Below are positions 25,653 through 35,166 of a stretch of 64,000 nucleotides of DNA, piece after piece. Every line of letters starts with the position of its first letter. The stretch's first letter is position 1. Below the pieces are notes generated by a model. The model did not search any database and was not told the DNA's origin. It saw only the letters and a program-made list of their open reading frames with translations. Position numbers and translations under genes: made by a program. The stretch spans positions 2,106,501 through 2,170,500 of the forward strand of contig JADJWP010000002.1 of assembly GCA_016716305.1 (NCBI GenBank), read 5' to 3'. Source of the stretch: Chloracidobacterium sp. (GTDB lineage: Bacteria; Acidobacteriota; Blastocatellia; Pyrinomonadales; Pyrinomonadaceae).

Positions 25653-25889
25653 ATGAAAGAAGCGATCGAAAAGATAGTCAAGAGGCTTGTTGGTTCGCCT
25701 GATATGGTTGAGGTTACCGAGCACTCTGACGGAGGCAAGAACGTCAAGATCAGCGTTTCGGTAGCGCCTGACGATTACGGCCGAGTCATTGGTCGCGAAG
25801 GTCGGACCATCAAGGCGATCCGGAGCCTGCTCTTTTTCACGGGCCACAAACAGGGAAAGCGATTTCAGCTTGACCTTGTTGAAGATTAG
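25653..25889 (+). CDS. khpA: KH-domain RNA-binding protein KhpA
   Basis: 78 residues, a single type II KH domain. The RNA-binding loop VIGREGRTIKAIRSLL (GxxG at about 47-50) is intact. KhpA works with KhpB (not in this window) in RNA binding and cell-shape control in other bacteria. Confidence 0.92.
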   Translation: MKEAIEKIVKRLVGSPDMVEVTEHSDGGKNVKISVSVAPDDYGRVIGREGRTIKAIRSLLFFTGHKQGKRFQLDLVED

Positions 25890-25919
25890 CACTTTGTCGG
25901 TTCTAGATCGTTTTCTCCG

Positions 25920-26432
25920 ATGGACGAGCTTGTAGCAATCGCAAGGGTCGCCCGGCCACACGGACTTCGAGGCGAAGTTGTCGCGGATATTTTGACAGAT
26001 TTCCCGGACCGGTTTGCCGGTCTTGAGAATGTGATCGGGTTGCTCGACACTGGCGAACACTGCGAACTCAGAATTGAAGGCGTTCGTTTCCAAAAGGACC
26101 GAATGCTGATCAAATTCAGCGGGATCAACCAGATCGAATCCGCCGAGGTCCTTCGTAACGCCGAGATCTGCATTCCGGAAGCCGATGCGATCGGGCTGGA
26201 AGAAGGCGAGTTTTATGATTGGGAACTCAAGGATTGCTTGGTGAAAACCTTAGATGGCATCGTCGTGGGCTCGGTAAAGGAATTGATGCGAACGGGAGGC
26301 ACCGAGATATTGGTAGTTCAGGGGAACTCCAAGGACTATTTGGTTCCGTTCGCAAAATCGATCTGTATCGATGTCGATAAAGTGAATAAGGTGATCCGGA
26401 TAGACCCGCCCGAGGGGTTATTGGACTTTTAG
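25920..26432 (+). CDS. rimM: Ribosome maturation factor RimM
   Basis: 170 residues. It binds S19 and assists 30S head assembly. N-terminal barrel: [23 protein letters not shown]-barrel: [14 protein letters not shown] and DYLVPF near the C-terminus. One base separates it from trmD. Confidence 0.95.
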   Translation: MDELVAIARVARPHGLRGEVVADILTDFPDRFAGLENVIGLLDTGEHCELRIEGVRFQKDRMLIKFSGINQIESAEVLRNAEICIPEADAIGLEEGEFYDWELKDCLVKTLDGIVVGSVKELMRTGGTEILVVQGNSKDYLVPFAKSICIDVDKVNKVIRIDPPEGLLDF

Positions 26433-26433
26433 G

Positions 26434-27147
26434 ATGAAGATTGACGTACTAACGATCTTCCCGGATTTTTTTGGACAGGTCTTTGATTTTGGAATTATCC
26501 GTCGCGCAAAGCTCGCAGGAATTGTTGCGATAGACGTACATGATCTTCGCGAATTTGCCGTGGACAAGCATAAGATGACCGACGATCGTCCGTTTGGTGG
26601 GGGCGACGGTATGGTCATGAAGGCCGAGCCGATCTTTTTAGCGATCGAGCGTCTTCTTGGAACGACTAGCCGGTCGGAGTATGGCCAAGGATCGCGGGTT
26701 GTGCTTTTGTCACCGCAAGGCAGGACGCTGAGACAAAATGTAGCAAAAGAATTTGCTGCCGACGCTAATCACATTGTGATGATCTGCGGTCGGTACGAGG
26801 GCGTCGACGAACGGGTGAACGAGACACTCGTTACGGATGAGATTTCGATCGGCGATTACGTTCTGTCTGGCGGCGAACCGGCCGCGATAGTGTTGACGGA
26901 CGCGATTGTTCGGTTGCTGCCCAAAGCTTTAGGAAGTGAATCGTCGGCGGAGAACGATTCGTTTTCTGACGGATTGCTTGATTGTCCGCATTACACACGG
27001 CCAGCCGAGTTTCGAGGGATGAATGTCCCGGATGTACTTTTGAACGGCAATCACGCCGAGATAGAAAAATGGCGTCGCGAAATGGCGCTGGAGAAAACAA
27101 AAAGAAAAAGACCGGATCTTTTTATAGGAGAAAATGGTGATATGTGA
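26434..27147 (+). CDS. trmD: tRNA (guanine37-N1)-methyltransferase
   Basis: 237 residues, trefoil-knot SPOUT enzyme that makes m1G37 in tRNA. Motifs: [51 protein letters not shown] and [14 protein letters not shown]; the last two form the SAM knot. [24 protein letters not shown] is the substrate-binding end. Confidence 0.97.
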   Translation: MKIDVLTIFPDFFGQVFDFGIIRRAKLAGIVAIDVHDLREFAVDKHKMTDDRPFGGGDGMVMKAEPIFLAIERLLGTTSRSEYGQGSRVVLLSPQGRTLRQNVAKEFAADANHIVMICGRYEGVDERVNETLVTDEISIGDYVLSGGEPAAIVLTDAIVRLLPKALGSESSAENDSFSDGLLDCPHYTRPAEFRGMNVPDVLLNGNHAEIEKWRREMALEKTKRKRPDLFIGENGDM

Positions 27148-27187
27148 GCCGGGCCGCAATGCCCGCTGACCTCTGGCCGAAACATTT

Positions 27188-27556
27188 ATGAACCGTTTAG
27201 ATTCAGTAGAACAAACGCAATTGCGGGAGAACATCCCGGCATTTCAGTCAGGTGATACCGTCAAGGTACACGTCCGCATCAAAGAAGGTAACAAGGAACG
27301 CCTGCAGGTTTTCGAGGGTATCGTCATCGCCCGCAAACATGGCGGTGCCCGCGAGACTATAACCGTACGAAAGGTAAGCTTCGGCGTTGGCGTCGAACGT
27401 ATCTTTCCGCTGCATGCAACCGTTGTCGATCATATTGACGTCGTTCGTCGCGGCAAGGTCCGCCGAGCGAAGCTTTATTATCTGCGTGACCTGCGTGGCA
27501 AGGCGGCTCGAATCAAAGAAAAAGATACACGTAACAAGGCTCAGGCTGGCAAGTAG
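27188..27556 (+). CDS. rplS: 50S ribosomal protein L19
   Basis: 122 residues. [55 protein letters not shown] and [23 protein letters not shown] are family hallmarks. Last gene of the trmD operon. Confidence 0.97.
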   Translation: MNRLDSVEQTQLRENIPAFQSGDTVKVHVRIKEGNKERLQVFEGIVIARKHGGARETITVRKVSFGVGVERIFPLHATVVDHIDVVRRGKVRRAKLYYLRDLRGKAARIKEKDTRNKAQAGK

Positions 27557-27586
27557 TCATAAGCCTTTAGGCATACGAACGAAATC

Positions 27587-27641
27587 GGGCGTCGCGAGTT
27601 TTCTGCCGCAATTGGGGCAGAAACCGCGTTCGCCCTTTTTT
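27587..27641 (+). terminator. Nested-hairpin terminator after rplS
   Basis: Inner stem TTTCTGCC / GGCAGAAA and outer stem GGGCG / CGCCC, followed by six T. It begins about 30 bp after the rplS stop. Confidence 0.75.
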
Positions 27642-27674
27642 CGCGCTGTGGGATCGTTTACCGGAGGCACGAAG

Positions 27675-27981
27675 ATGTACGGATTGATCGGAAAAATGAA
27701 GACTGCCGAAGGGAAACGCAATGAGCTTGTAAAGATACTTCTCGACGGCAAAGGCAAAATGCCCGGCTGCCTGAGTTATGTTGTCGCTAAAGACCCTGGC
27801 CGATCCGAAAGCGATCTGGATCATTGAGGTATGGGACACTAGAGCCAACCGTGAGGCATTACTGAAACTCCCAACTGTTCAAGCCGCCATCGCAAAAGGT
27901 CGCCCCATGATCACCGGATTCGGAGAACGGTTCGAAACGCAATCCGTCGGCGGTCACGGGCTTTCGACCAAAATCGCCTGA
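27675..27981 (+). pseudogene. Frameshifted YgiN-like antibiotic biosynthesis monooxygenase
   Basis: The ATG at 27675 with GGAGG before it opens an ABM-domain protein (MYGLIGKMKTAEGKRNELV, MPGCLSYVVAKD). The frame stops after DLDH, while a second frame continues the same family (LADPKAIWIIEVWDTRAN, LPTVQAAIAKGRPMITGFGERF). Removing one C from the CCC in AAAGACCCTGG restores a ~101-residue protein. Could be a real mutation or a base-call error. Confidence 0.8.
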
Positions 27982-28032
27982 TGTAAGGTGCGGCTTCCCG
28001 TTTTCGCTTTGGTCCGCTTATAATCAGAAACC

Positions 28033-28671
28033 GTGGAAGCATTCAAACTTCAAGCCGATCGAACCGCATGGACTATCGGCTTTGATTTTGAAGAGCAGGC
28101 TCGAATTGACGGATATCAACTGATCGCCGGAGTAGATGAGGTAGGCCGTGGATGCCTCGCCGGTCCTGTCGTTGCAGCGGCGTGCATTCTCGATCCTGAT
28201 AAACCCGTTCCCCACGGATTGAATGATTCCAAAAAGCTGAGTGGAAGGCGTCGCGAACATATTGCGGAAGAGCTCCGCGAGAATGTGGTCGCGTTCGCGA
28301 TCGGTTCGGTCGAAGCGGAAGAAATAGACGCGATCAACATTCTCGAAGCTACCAAAAAGGCAATGGTACTTGCTATCAACGCCCTGCGGCCAGCGGCAGA
28401 ATATCTTCTGATCGATGCAATTCAACTTCGAAATTTATCGATCCCGCAGAAGGCCTTGATAAAGGGCGACGCGATCTCGTACTCGATCGCTGCCGCCTCG
28501 GTCATCGCAAAAACATACCGCGATAACTTGATGGTCGAGTATGATCGAGAATTCCCCCGGTATGGTTTCGCAGGACATAAGGGCTACGGCGCGGCCTCTC
28601 ACTTAGCGGTGCTCCGCGAATTCGGCCCTTGCCGGCTTCATAGGAAGAGTTTTCGTGGAGTTCTAAATTAG
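28033..28671 (+). CDS. rnhB: Ribonuclease HII
   Basis: 212 residues, GTG start. It removes ribonucleotides and RNA from RNA:DNA hybrids. Catalytic residues: Asp and Glu in GVDEVGRGCLAGPV (about 33-46), Asp in YLLIDAI, and Asp in the C-terminal KTYRDNLM. GFAGHKGYGAASHL is conserved. Commonly near the trmD-rplS operon. N-terminus somewhat extended (~30 residues). Confidence 0.95.
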   Translation: MEAFKLQADRTAWTIGFDFEEQARIDGYQLIAGVDEVGRGCLAGPVVAAACILDPDKPVPHGLNDSKKLSGRRREHIAEELRENVVAFAIGSVEAEEIDAINILEATKKAMVLAINALRPAAEYLLIDAIQLRNLSIPQKALIKGDAISYSIAAASVIAKTYRDNLMVEYDREFPRYGFAGHKGYGAASHLAVLREFGPCRLHRKSFRGVLN

Positions 28672-28783
28672 AAGAAGGTCGGCCGTACCCTGATGCTCGA
28701 CAAGAACTTTTTTTGAACTTTATATGACCAGAATCGTATTTTGGTCAGTGACGAGCCTTAAAATCATCATCGGAGTTTTTAAA

Positions 28784-30232
28784 ATGCGATCTGAAACGAA
28801 ATTGATACTGTCTACTATTGCCGTGCTGTTTTTCGTGGCGAGCTTTCCAGCTCAGGTCATCGACGGAGCAAAGGCGGCTGAACAGCGTGCGAGAGAGGTG
28901 GCGGAACATCTCTTAACCGGTAATCGAGCCGAATACCGCAAGTACATTGAAGGCAATTTTAATGATGAGATGAAGAAGATGCCGATGGAACGTCACCTCA
29001 GCTTCTTCTCAGCTTTATATGATTCCTCGCGTGGATATGAGCTCTTGGGCGTTCACGAATCGAAAGCGAACGAAGTAACGATGCTCGCAAAAAACAAATT
29101 GACAGGCGACGTGGACGGTTTACTTGTTCAGGTAGATCGGAATTCGCCGTTCAAGATCGCCGGGCTCGGAATGAGACGAGTTCCAATGTCGGCTGGATCG
29201 GGAAAGCTGAGCAATCAAGAGATAGCGAAGCAGCTCGACTCTTTCTTGACGAAACTCGCCGAGGCTGATGTCTTTTCGGGTTCAGTGTTGTTGGCGAAAG
29301 ACGGTCGGGTGATCTATAAGGGCGCATTTGGATCTGCTAATAAGGACTTCGGAGTTCCGAATCGCATTGATACGAAATTCAATCTCGGTTCGATGAACAA
29401 AATGTTCACCGCAGTTGCGATCGCACAATTGGTCGAACGAGGTAAACTTTCTTACGACGATCCACTCTCTAAGTTCGTTCCTGATTTTCCAAATGCAGAA
29501 GCAGCTAGAAAGATACAGATCAAACATCTCCTCTCACATACCGCTGGGCTTGGAGGCTATTTTTCGCCACGATATTCCTCAATGTCGCGCGCGAAGCTGC
29601 GCAATTTAGACGATATGATGGCGCTAGCCGTCGCAGATGAAAAGGATATTCAGTTCGAGCCTGGCTCGAAATGGCAATACAGTAATACGGGTATGATGGT
29701 CCTCGGAAAAGTGATCGAGATAGTATCGGGACAAAGTTATTATGATTTCGTCCGAGCAAATATCCATCAACCGGCCGGCATGATCAACACCGATTGTTAT
29801 GAGCTCGATAAGGTCAACACAAATCTCGCCGTCGGATATGAAAAAGAGTATACCGATAACGGCATTCGGTGGTCGAACAATATCTTCGAACACGTGATGC
29901 GCGGTGGACCGCAAGGCGGCGGCTACTCAACAGTTGAGGACCTGCTGAGGTTCGATCAAGCATTGCGCTCGGGTAAACTCATTTCCGCAGAGTCATTCAA
30001 GTTGCTGACGTCGCCAAAGCCGGAACTCAACTCGCCTCGCTACGGATATGGTTTTTTCGCCGCTGTTGATGGAGGGCCGACAGGCCACAGCGGCGGCTTC
30101 ACGGGTATTAGTTCTAACCTCTCGATGTTCCTCGGTTCTGGATGGACGGCCGTCGTGATGTCAAACTACGGCCGAGCCGCACAACCGATCTCCCAGAAAA
30201 TGAACAATTTGATCTCCGCCAGCTCTAATTGA
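28784..30232 (+). CDS. Secreted serine hydrolase, class C beta-lactamase fold
   Basis: 482 residues; a signal peptide at 1-23 (MRSETKLILSTIAVLFFVASFPA) supports this start over one 20 codons upstream. An N-terminal domain (about 25-135) of about 110 residues precedes the catalytic domain. The catalytic domain has SMNK (203-206, SxxK nucleophile), YSN (299-301) and GHSGGF near the C-terminus. Relatives include esterases, D-aminopeptidases and penicillin-binding proteins; substrate cannot be told. Monocistronic. Confidence 0.85.
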   Translation: MRSETKLILSTIAVLFFVASFPAQVIDGAKAAEQRAREVAEHLLTGNRAEYRKYIEGNFNDEMKKMPMERHLSFFSALYDSSRGYELLGVHESKANEVTMLAKNKLTGDVDGLLVQVDRNSPFKIAGLGMRRVPMSAGSGKLSNQEIAKQLDSFLTKLAEADVFSGSVLLAKDGRVIYKGAFGSANKDFGVPNRIDTKFNLGSMNKMFTAVAIAQLVERGKLSYDDPLSKFVPDFPNAEAARKIQIKHLLSHTAGLGGYFSPRYSSMSRAKLRNLDDMMALAVADEKDIQFEPGSKWQYSNTGMMVLGKVIEIVSGQSYYDFVRANIHQPAGMINTDCYELDKVNTNLAVGYEKEYTDNGIRWSNNIFEHVMRGGPQGGGYSTVEDLLRFDQALRSGKLISAESFKLLTSPKPELNSPRYGYGFFAAVDGGPTGHSGGFTGISSNLSMFLGSGWTAVVMSNYGRAAQPISQKMNNLISASSN

Positions 30233-30248
30233 TGACCTAGCCAAGGAA

Positions 30249-30278
30249 TGCCTCCTTCCCAGGAACAGAAAGGAGGCA
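30249..30278 (+). terminator. Hairpin after the serine hydrolase gene
   Basis: Perfect nine-base stem TGCCTCCTT / AAGGAGGCA with a 12-base loop, 17 bp after the stop. No T-run follows, so terminator function is uncertain. Confidence 0.35.
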
Positions 30279-30366
30279 CTCCCGTTTCGGCGCGCAATGC
30301 CGCGTCGCAGAACTTCCTTTCAAACCATACTTCGTTTTGGTACTCTGTCTGCATCCAAAACCTGGT

Positions 30367-31458
30367 ATGCAGTTTCTTGAGCGATTCAAGCGGCAGTTCG
30401 TTTTACTGCAGGTCTCTGATATCCCCGTTCGGGCGGACGGACGATGGTTGTTCTTCATCGCGCTGATGTCGACGATCATTGCAGCGACCATTCAACCGTT
30501 CGTTGCAAATTTAGCGGCCAGTATCGTATTCGCACTCGCGACGACAATAGTTTTCTTTGTTTCGATTTTTGTCCATGAGTTTGCACACGCAGCGATCGCA
30601 CGGATCGAACGTCTCGAGGTGGTCGAGATCGTGCTGCATCCTTTTGGCGGGCTTACGCGATTTCGCCACGAGCCCGAGACGCCGCGTGCTGAGTTTCGCA
30701 TTGCGATCGCAGGGCCGGCGGCAAGCTTCGTACTCGCACTGATCTTTGTTTTGGCAGCCGTTGCATCTAGTTCTGCAGGCGCCGAGGTTCTTGCTGTTTT
30801 AATGTTCACGCTCGCGATCGGAAATTTCCTGATCGCTGTTTTTAACATGTTTCCTGGCTACCCGCTCGACGGTGGCCGGGTCCTTCGGGCGTATCTTTGG
30901 CGATCAGGCCGCGACCTTAACGAGGCAACGATTCTGACCGGCCGATTTGGCCAGGGAATCGCGGTCGTTATGTTCGTTTTCGGCCTGGCGATCATCCTAG
31001 TTCGCAATGACTTCTTTACAGGATTCTGGGCCATCTTGGTTGGCCTGTTCCTTTTCGACTCGGCTGGCGCGATCATCCGCGAGACCCGTTCGTTGGAGCA
31101 AATCTTTGTTGAGGATGTGATGATGCTTCCGATCGCGGTAGCGCCCGGATCGACGATCCGGGAATTTGTCGACAACGTGCTTCCGATGAACCGACTGAGT
31201 GTCTTTCCGGTAGCGGAGAATCGCCAGCTTTACGGAATGCTACTGCTTTCGGAAATCAAGCTCATTGAAAAGAGTAAATGGCATCTGACCGTTGTCCGCG
31301 ACGTAATGCAGCCGGTTGAGGATCAGCACTTTGTTGAGACCGGCGTTTCGATTGCCGAGGCTCGCGAGATTATACGGTCTAACGGTATCGGAACTGTTGG
31401 CGTGGTCGACAGTGAGGGGCAGCTCGTCGGCATGGTTCACCTCGGCATCAGCCGTTAG
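30367..31458 (+). CDS. Site-2 protease family metalloprotease with CBS domains
   Basis: 363 residues, intramembrane zinc protease (M50, Rip3-like). HEFAH at about 70-74 is HExxH, and NMFPGYPLDGGRVLR (160-174) supplies the third ligand Asp. At least five hydrophobic segments lie before residue 235. After that, CBS-like regions: VEDVMMLPIAVAPGSTIREFVDN and RDVMQPVEDQHFVETGVSIAEA, which may bind adenosine nucleotides. An upstream start would add ten non-hydrophobic residues. Upstream of cdaA by about 100 bp. Confidence 0.9.
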   Translation: MQFLERFKRQFVLLQVSDIPVRADGRWLFFIALMSTIIAATIQPFVANLAASIVFALATTIVFFVSIFVHEFAHAAIARIERLEVVEIVLHPFGGLTRFRHEPETPRAEFRIAIAGPAASFVLALIFVLAAVASSSAGAEVLAVLMFTLAIGNFLIAVFNMFPGYPLDGGRVLRAYLWRSGRDLNEATILTGRFGQGIAVVMFVFGLAIILVRNDFFTGFWAILVGLFLFDSAGAIIRETRSLEQIFVEDVMMLPIAVAPGSTIREFVDNVLPMNRLSVFPVAENRQLYGMLLLSEIKLIEKSKWHLTVVRDVMQPVEDQHFVETGVSIAEAREIIRSNGIGTVGVVDSEGQLVGMVHLGISR

Positions 31459-31561
31459 AGTCTATGTTCTTGTGATATTCTAGGAAGCGCGAAGTTGAGG
31501 CCGCTTTCCCTTGATCAGACGCTTTATCGGCCGTTTGCCGGGGGCATGATACGTCAGCAAG

Positions 31562-32401
31562 ATGCAGATCATAGAGTATCTTCCGACAATAAGTACCTTG
31601 CGAAATCTTTTAGATATCGCACTGGTCTTTATTATTGTCTATGTAGTGCTCAAACTGCTCCGCGGTACCCGAGCGGTTCCTACTATGGTCGGTATCGTCT
31701 TGCTCGCACTGCTCTACTGGCTTGCGGTCGCTCAGGACTTGGCGACTCTCGAGTTCGTCTTACGGTCGGCGGTCCTATATATCGGTGTGGCGATAATCGT
31801 CCTTTTTCAGTCCGAGATTCGGCAAGCGTTGATCTACTTCGCTAATCGGCTCAGGTTCCCGCTCCTTAAACGGCAACGAGGACAATTCGGTGGCAGCGTG
31901 TATGACGAGATCGTACTAGCGATCACGACGCTTTCGAGCGAAAAGACAGGCGCACTTGTGGTCATCGAACGCAACGTCGGATTGCGGAACTTCATCGACG
32001 CAGGTGTGCAGCTTGACGCAGTCATAAGCTACGACCTTTTGGTCACCATTTTCAACCCATCTACGCCGCTGCACGATGGTGCGGTTGTTATTCGAGATGA
32101 GAGGATCGCTGCCGCTTCTGTGTTTTTGCCGTTGACGAAAAATCCCGGCATTTCGCGGGAACTTGGGACGCGTCACCGCGCCGCGATCGGCATTACAGAA
32201 GGAACGGATTCGATCTCGATCGTTGTCTCGGAGGAAACCGGTTTGATCACTTATGTCGAGGCCGGCGAGGTTCGCCGCAATTTAGATACGAACCAACTTC
32301 GAAAGGCTTTGCTCAGGGCAATGGAGATCCCGTTGATCGAAACAAAGCGAGAATCGACCAAAACGATGAAAGATCCAGAGACCGAGATCACAGTGGGTTA
32401 G
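31562..32401 (+). CDS. cdaA: Diadenylate cyclase CdaA
   Basis: 279 residues. It makes c-di-AMP from two ATP at the membrane. Three hydrophobic helices (about 15-33, 38-57, 65-82), then the DAC domain with active-site DGA at 172-174 and RHR at 204-206, and GVQLDAVISYDLL before them. Its cognate regulator CdaR follows by 21 bp, so they form the classical pair. GlmM, which often follows, is absent here. Confidence 0.95.
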   Translation: MQIIEYLPTISTLRNLLDIALVFIIVYVVLKLLRGTRAVPTMVGIVLLALLYWLAVAQDLATLEFVLRSAVLYIGVAIIVLFQSEIRQALIYFANRLRFPLLKRQRGQFGGSVYDEIVLAITTLSSEKTGALVVIERNVGLRNFIDAGVQLDAVISYDLLVTIFNPSTPLHDGAVVIRDERIAAASVFLPLTKNPGISRELGTRHRAAIGITEGTDSISIVVSEETGLITYVEAGEVRRNLDTNQLRKALLRAMEIPLIETKRESTKTMKDPETEITVG

Positions 32402-32422
32402 AAAAGACGTGGGACAAGACCG

Positions 32423-33358
32423 ATGACCGAGGTTGAAGAACGTGGAGCGACGAAGGAAGAGACGTACGGATTGCTGATAAAGCAGGTCGTACGAAAGGTC
32501 TTTTTCGAAGATTGGCTTATCAAGCTTGTGGCGTTGGGTGTCACGTTCTCGCTATGGCTCGGTGTCACAGGACTTAGCACTCCAACAACGACCCGTTTCA
32601 GCAGTGTTCCATTGACGCTTCGATTCGCAAGCAACACTGAAATAACAAATTCGCCGGTTCAGGAAGTGGATATTGTCGTCACCGGCGACAAACGTCGTAT
32701 CAATCAGATCAACAAGAACGATCTGATCCTTTCGGTTGATCTAACGGACGTTCAACCAGGCGACCGAGTGATCCAACTCACTCCGGAAGATGTTTCGATC
32801 GAATTGCCGACCGGGGTAAAACTTGACGAGATACAGCCAAATCGGATCGCTGTGCGGCTCGAACCAGTTGAGGAACGAGAGGTTGACGTAAAGATCGAAA
32901 CGGATGGCGAACTTACGGACGGCCTTGAGGTTTATGCTCAAACGGCGGTTCCGGCAAGGGTACGCGTGCGAGGGCCGGCAAGTTTCGTCCGGCAGTTGAC
33001 GGTTGTTTCAGCAGAGAAGATCGACCTTAAGGACCGGCGAGGTGATTTTGTTGCAAAACAGATACCCTTGGTCCTCGCTAATCCAAAAGCGGCCGTCCTC
33101 GATTCGACGGTCGATATTTCGTTTCGTATCGGCGAGAAACGGATCGAGCGTCTGCTTCTGGTGCCGGTAAAAGGCGATGCCCGACGAAAGGCGACCGTTG
33201 TACTGTTCGGCCCACGGTCCGCGTTACTTGCCGCAAAACCCGACGATCTCGAAGTAAATATAATTGGCGGCGCGGCCGATGACGACACTAGTCAGCTCAC
33301 TTTACCGTCTGGTCTGCGAAACGATGTCGAGATACGTAAGTTCAAGATAGCGCCCTAA
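32423..33358 (+). CDS. cdaR: YbbR-domain protein, CdaA regulator CdaR
   Basis: 311 residues. One N-terminal membrane helix (about 35-53, LIKLVALGVTFSLWLGVTG), then three YbbR repeats outside the cytoplasm, for example VQEVDIVVTGDKRRINQI, DVSIELPTGVKLDEIQPNRI and TVDISFRIGEKRIER. It modulates CdaA. The stop overlaps the convergent gene by four bases. Confidence 0.9.
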   Translation: MTEVEERGATKEETYGLLIKQVVRKVFFEDWLIKLVALGVTFSLWLGVTGLSTPTTTRFSSVPLTLRFASNTEITNSPVQEVDIVVTGDKRRINQINKNDLILSVDLTDVQPGDRVIQLTPEDVSIELPTGVKLDEIQPNRIAVRLEPVEEREVDVKIETDGELTDGLEVYAQTAVPARVRVRGPASFVRQLTVVSAEKIDLKDRRGDFVAKQIPLVLANPKAAVLDSTVDISFRIGEKRIERLLLVPVKGDARRKATVVLFGPRSALLAAKPDDLEVNIIGGAADDDTSQLTLPSGLRNDVEIRKFKIAP

Positions 33359-34359
33359 AACACATCAAAGCCATATTCGATCGTCACGACCGTTGAAACG
33401 GGCTTGCCGTTGATCCGTTTGGGCTCAAACTTTATCTGCCTCGCTGCCCGGACTGCCTGTTCGTCTAATCCGTAGCCAAGACGCTTTACCAATAGGACGT
33501 GCTCGACGTTTCCACTGGCACCGAGAAGGGCATGAAGTTTGATCGTACCTCGTTGGGAGACGGCTCGTGCTTCGTTGGTATATTGCGCTTTTGGTTTCGA
33601 GATGATCTTATATGGTGTCACACCTGGAGGGGGCGGCGAGCCCGGAGGCGGATCATTTGACCGGTCGCGGGAGAAATGGGTGTAGAAGGCTGACATCGCT
33701 TCGCGCTCATTCTCAAGCCGGATCGTATCAGCGGAGCCTTTGCAATTCTTGACGCCATCGGTCAACACCTCAAGCGCTTGTTTGAGAAAACCCACTTCCT
33801 CGTAGATCGTACGGCCTTCGGTCAACTGTTTTGACAAGCGAGCGATCATTATGTCGGCTTTGAGGATGTACCCGGGCGGAAACTTTGGGTCTATCCGCAA
33901 CATGGTGTCGGCATCCTGCTCGGCCGCGGCAAGATCCAAATTCCACATCCGGGAGGTTCCGCGAAGCCGATAGGCAGCAACGTTCGCTGGATCGAGAGCA
34001 ATCGCCTTTTCAGTTTCGGCGCTGGCTTTCGAGTATTGGAGGTTCAAAAAATAGGCGTATGCAAGGTTGGTTCGATAGTCCGAGTTCGACGGCGAAAGCT
34101 TGACTGCGGTCTCAAGGGGTTTTCGAGCTTTTTTGGCATCGTTCTGTTTGAGATAAGCCAACCCAAGTGCATTCCAGATCACCGGATCGGATCGCCGTTC
34201 TTTGGTTTTTCCTGCTGCTTCCAACGAGCGAATCGCAGCGTCGTAGTTCCCTTTCTCGAAATAAACAATGCCGGGATGTTTGCTCTCTTGTTGACCATTA
34301 AGGATCAGCGAAGGCAGAAGGATAAGCACAAGGGACTTCAACCAGCCTGCAAATTCCAT
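33355..34359 (-). CDS. TPR protein with C-terminal TonB domain
   Basis: 334 residues. A signal/anchor segment at the start (MEFAGWLKSLVLILLPSLIL), TPR units between about 30 and 200 (YFEKGNYDAAIRSLEAAGK, NALGLAYLKQNDAKKARKPL), a Pro-rich linker, and a TonB C-terminal fold from about 255 (PKAQYTNEARAVSQRGTIKL, LDEQAVRAARQIKFEPKRING, VEYGF-like end). It may transfer energy to outer-membrane transporters. The ATG at 34359 has GGAG eight bases before it, preferred over one ten codons earlier. Confidence 0.82.
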   Translation of the reverse strand: MEFAGWLKSLVLILLPSLILNGQQESKHPGIVYFEKGNYDAAIRSLEAAGKTKERRSDPVIWNALGLAYLKQNDAKKARKPLETAVKLSPSNSDYRTNLAYAYFLNLQYSKASAETEKAIALDPANVAAYRLRGTSRMWNLDLAAAEQDADTMLRIDPKFPPGYILKADIMIARLSKQLTEGRTIYEEVGFLKQALEVLTDGVKNCKGSADTIRLENEREAMSAFYTHFSRDRSNDPPPGSPPPPGVTPYKIISKPKAQYTNEARAVSQRGTIKLHALLGASGNVEHVLLVKRLGYGLDEQAVRAARQIKFEPKRINGKPVSTVVTIEYGFDVF

Positions 34360-34395
34360 ATCTATAGCTCCGTTTCCTGCGATCGGCATTTTAAC

Positions 34396-35085
34396 TCACT
34401 TCGAAACATCGGAAAAGAAATTTCGAATGTCTGCACGCATCTCTTCAGTTATTTCATGCTTCGCGGCATATTGGTGTGATCTGTAGTTTGACAGTACCGC
34501 ACTAAGTCGCCGGTCATACTCATGAAACTTCTCGTTGGTGTAGAATTCGTCATCATTCCCGTAAAGATACATCGCATGGGCATCGAGAGAGCGGTACTTT
34601 GTATTCGTATCCAGGTCGCCCGGAATCCCGCCGCAAACGCCGATGATGCCTTTCAAGCGTTCCGGATGTGTGAAAGCAAACCGGAAATTGAGTGCGCAAG
34701 CCTGAGAAAAACCGTATATGTAGACACGTCCGGCATCGATCGTCTCGTCGGCCGCAAGCCGATCTATCACCCGCAAAAGAAATTCATGATGGGTTTCGAC
34801 CCATTCTTCCGAGTGGTAGTCCGTCAGCCAGCCGAAGCCCGTCCGATACCCACCATCCTTTATTGGGCGAAAATGCTGGTGCGGCCCTTGCACCGAGGCA
34901 ATTACGAAGTTCGCCGGTGCGACCGATCGCGCTTCACGCATCATGTACCTCTTGTGGGCACCATAGCCGTGTACAGCGATAAGCAAGGGTGAAAGGGCAG
35001 ACGAGTCTTCAGGAACATAAAGATCGTAATAAAGCTTGATCTCGGCCGTTACGCTTAGGTCTGTAGTGAGGTTTTCAGGGATCAT
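34396..35085 (-). CDS. Alpha/beta hydrolase, carboxylesterase/phospholipase type
   Basis: 229 residues. Oxyanion loop LIAVHGYGAHK, nucleophile elbow GFSQACALNF (Ser), acidic residue in GNDDEFY, and a catalytic His probably in KHEITEEM. These fit the PF02230-like phospholipase/carboxylesterase group. No signal peptide, so probably cytoplasmic. It begins at ATG 35085; a TTG 11 codons upstream is possible. Immediately upstream of the TonB gene, likely one transcript, and divergent from the next gene. Confidence 0.82.
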   Translation of the reverse strand: MIPENLTTDLSVTAEIKLYYDLYVPEDSSALSPLLIAVHGYGAHKRYMMREARSVAPANFVIASVQGPHQHFRPIKDGGYRTGFGWLTDYHSEEWVETHHEFLLRVIDRLAADETIDAGRVYIYGFSQACALNFRFAFTHPERLKGIIGVCGGIPGDLDTNTKYRSLDAHAMYLYGNDDEFYTNEKFHEYDRRLSAVLSNYRSHQYAAKHEITEEMRADIRNFFSDVSK

Positions 35086-35166
35086 AGTTTTGAGCAATTC
35101 AAACAAAATCGGAAGCAATAGACAAGGAAGATACGATAACGCTATCCTCAGTTATCATCGTCGTAT

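Noticed and set aside
27557..27757. Minus-strand frame ending GFCPNCGRKLATPDFVRMPKGL-like text after rplS
   Set aside because: It resembles a zinc-ribbon tail, but the CxxC comes from the inner stem of the rplS terminator hairpin, and the upstream part is antisense to the monooxygenase. No start or second Cys pair.
35116..35118. TTG start for the alpha/beta hydrolase
   Set aside because: The ATG at 35085 is a normal start and the extra 11 residues show no conserved feature.
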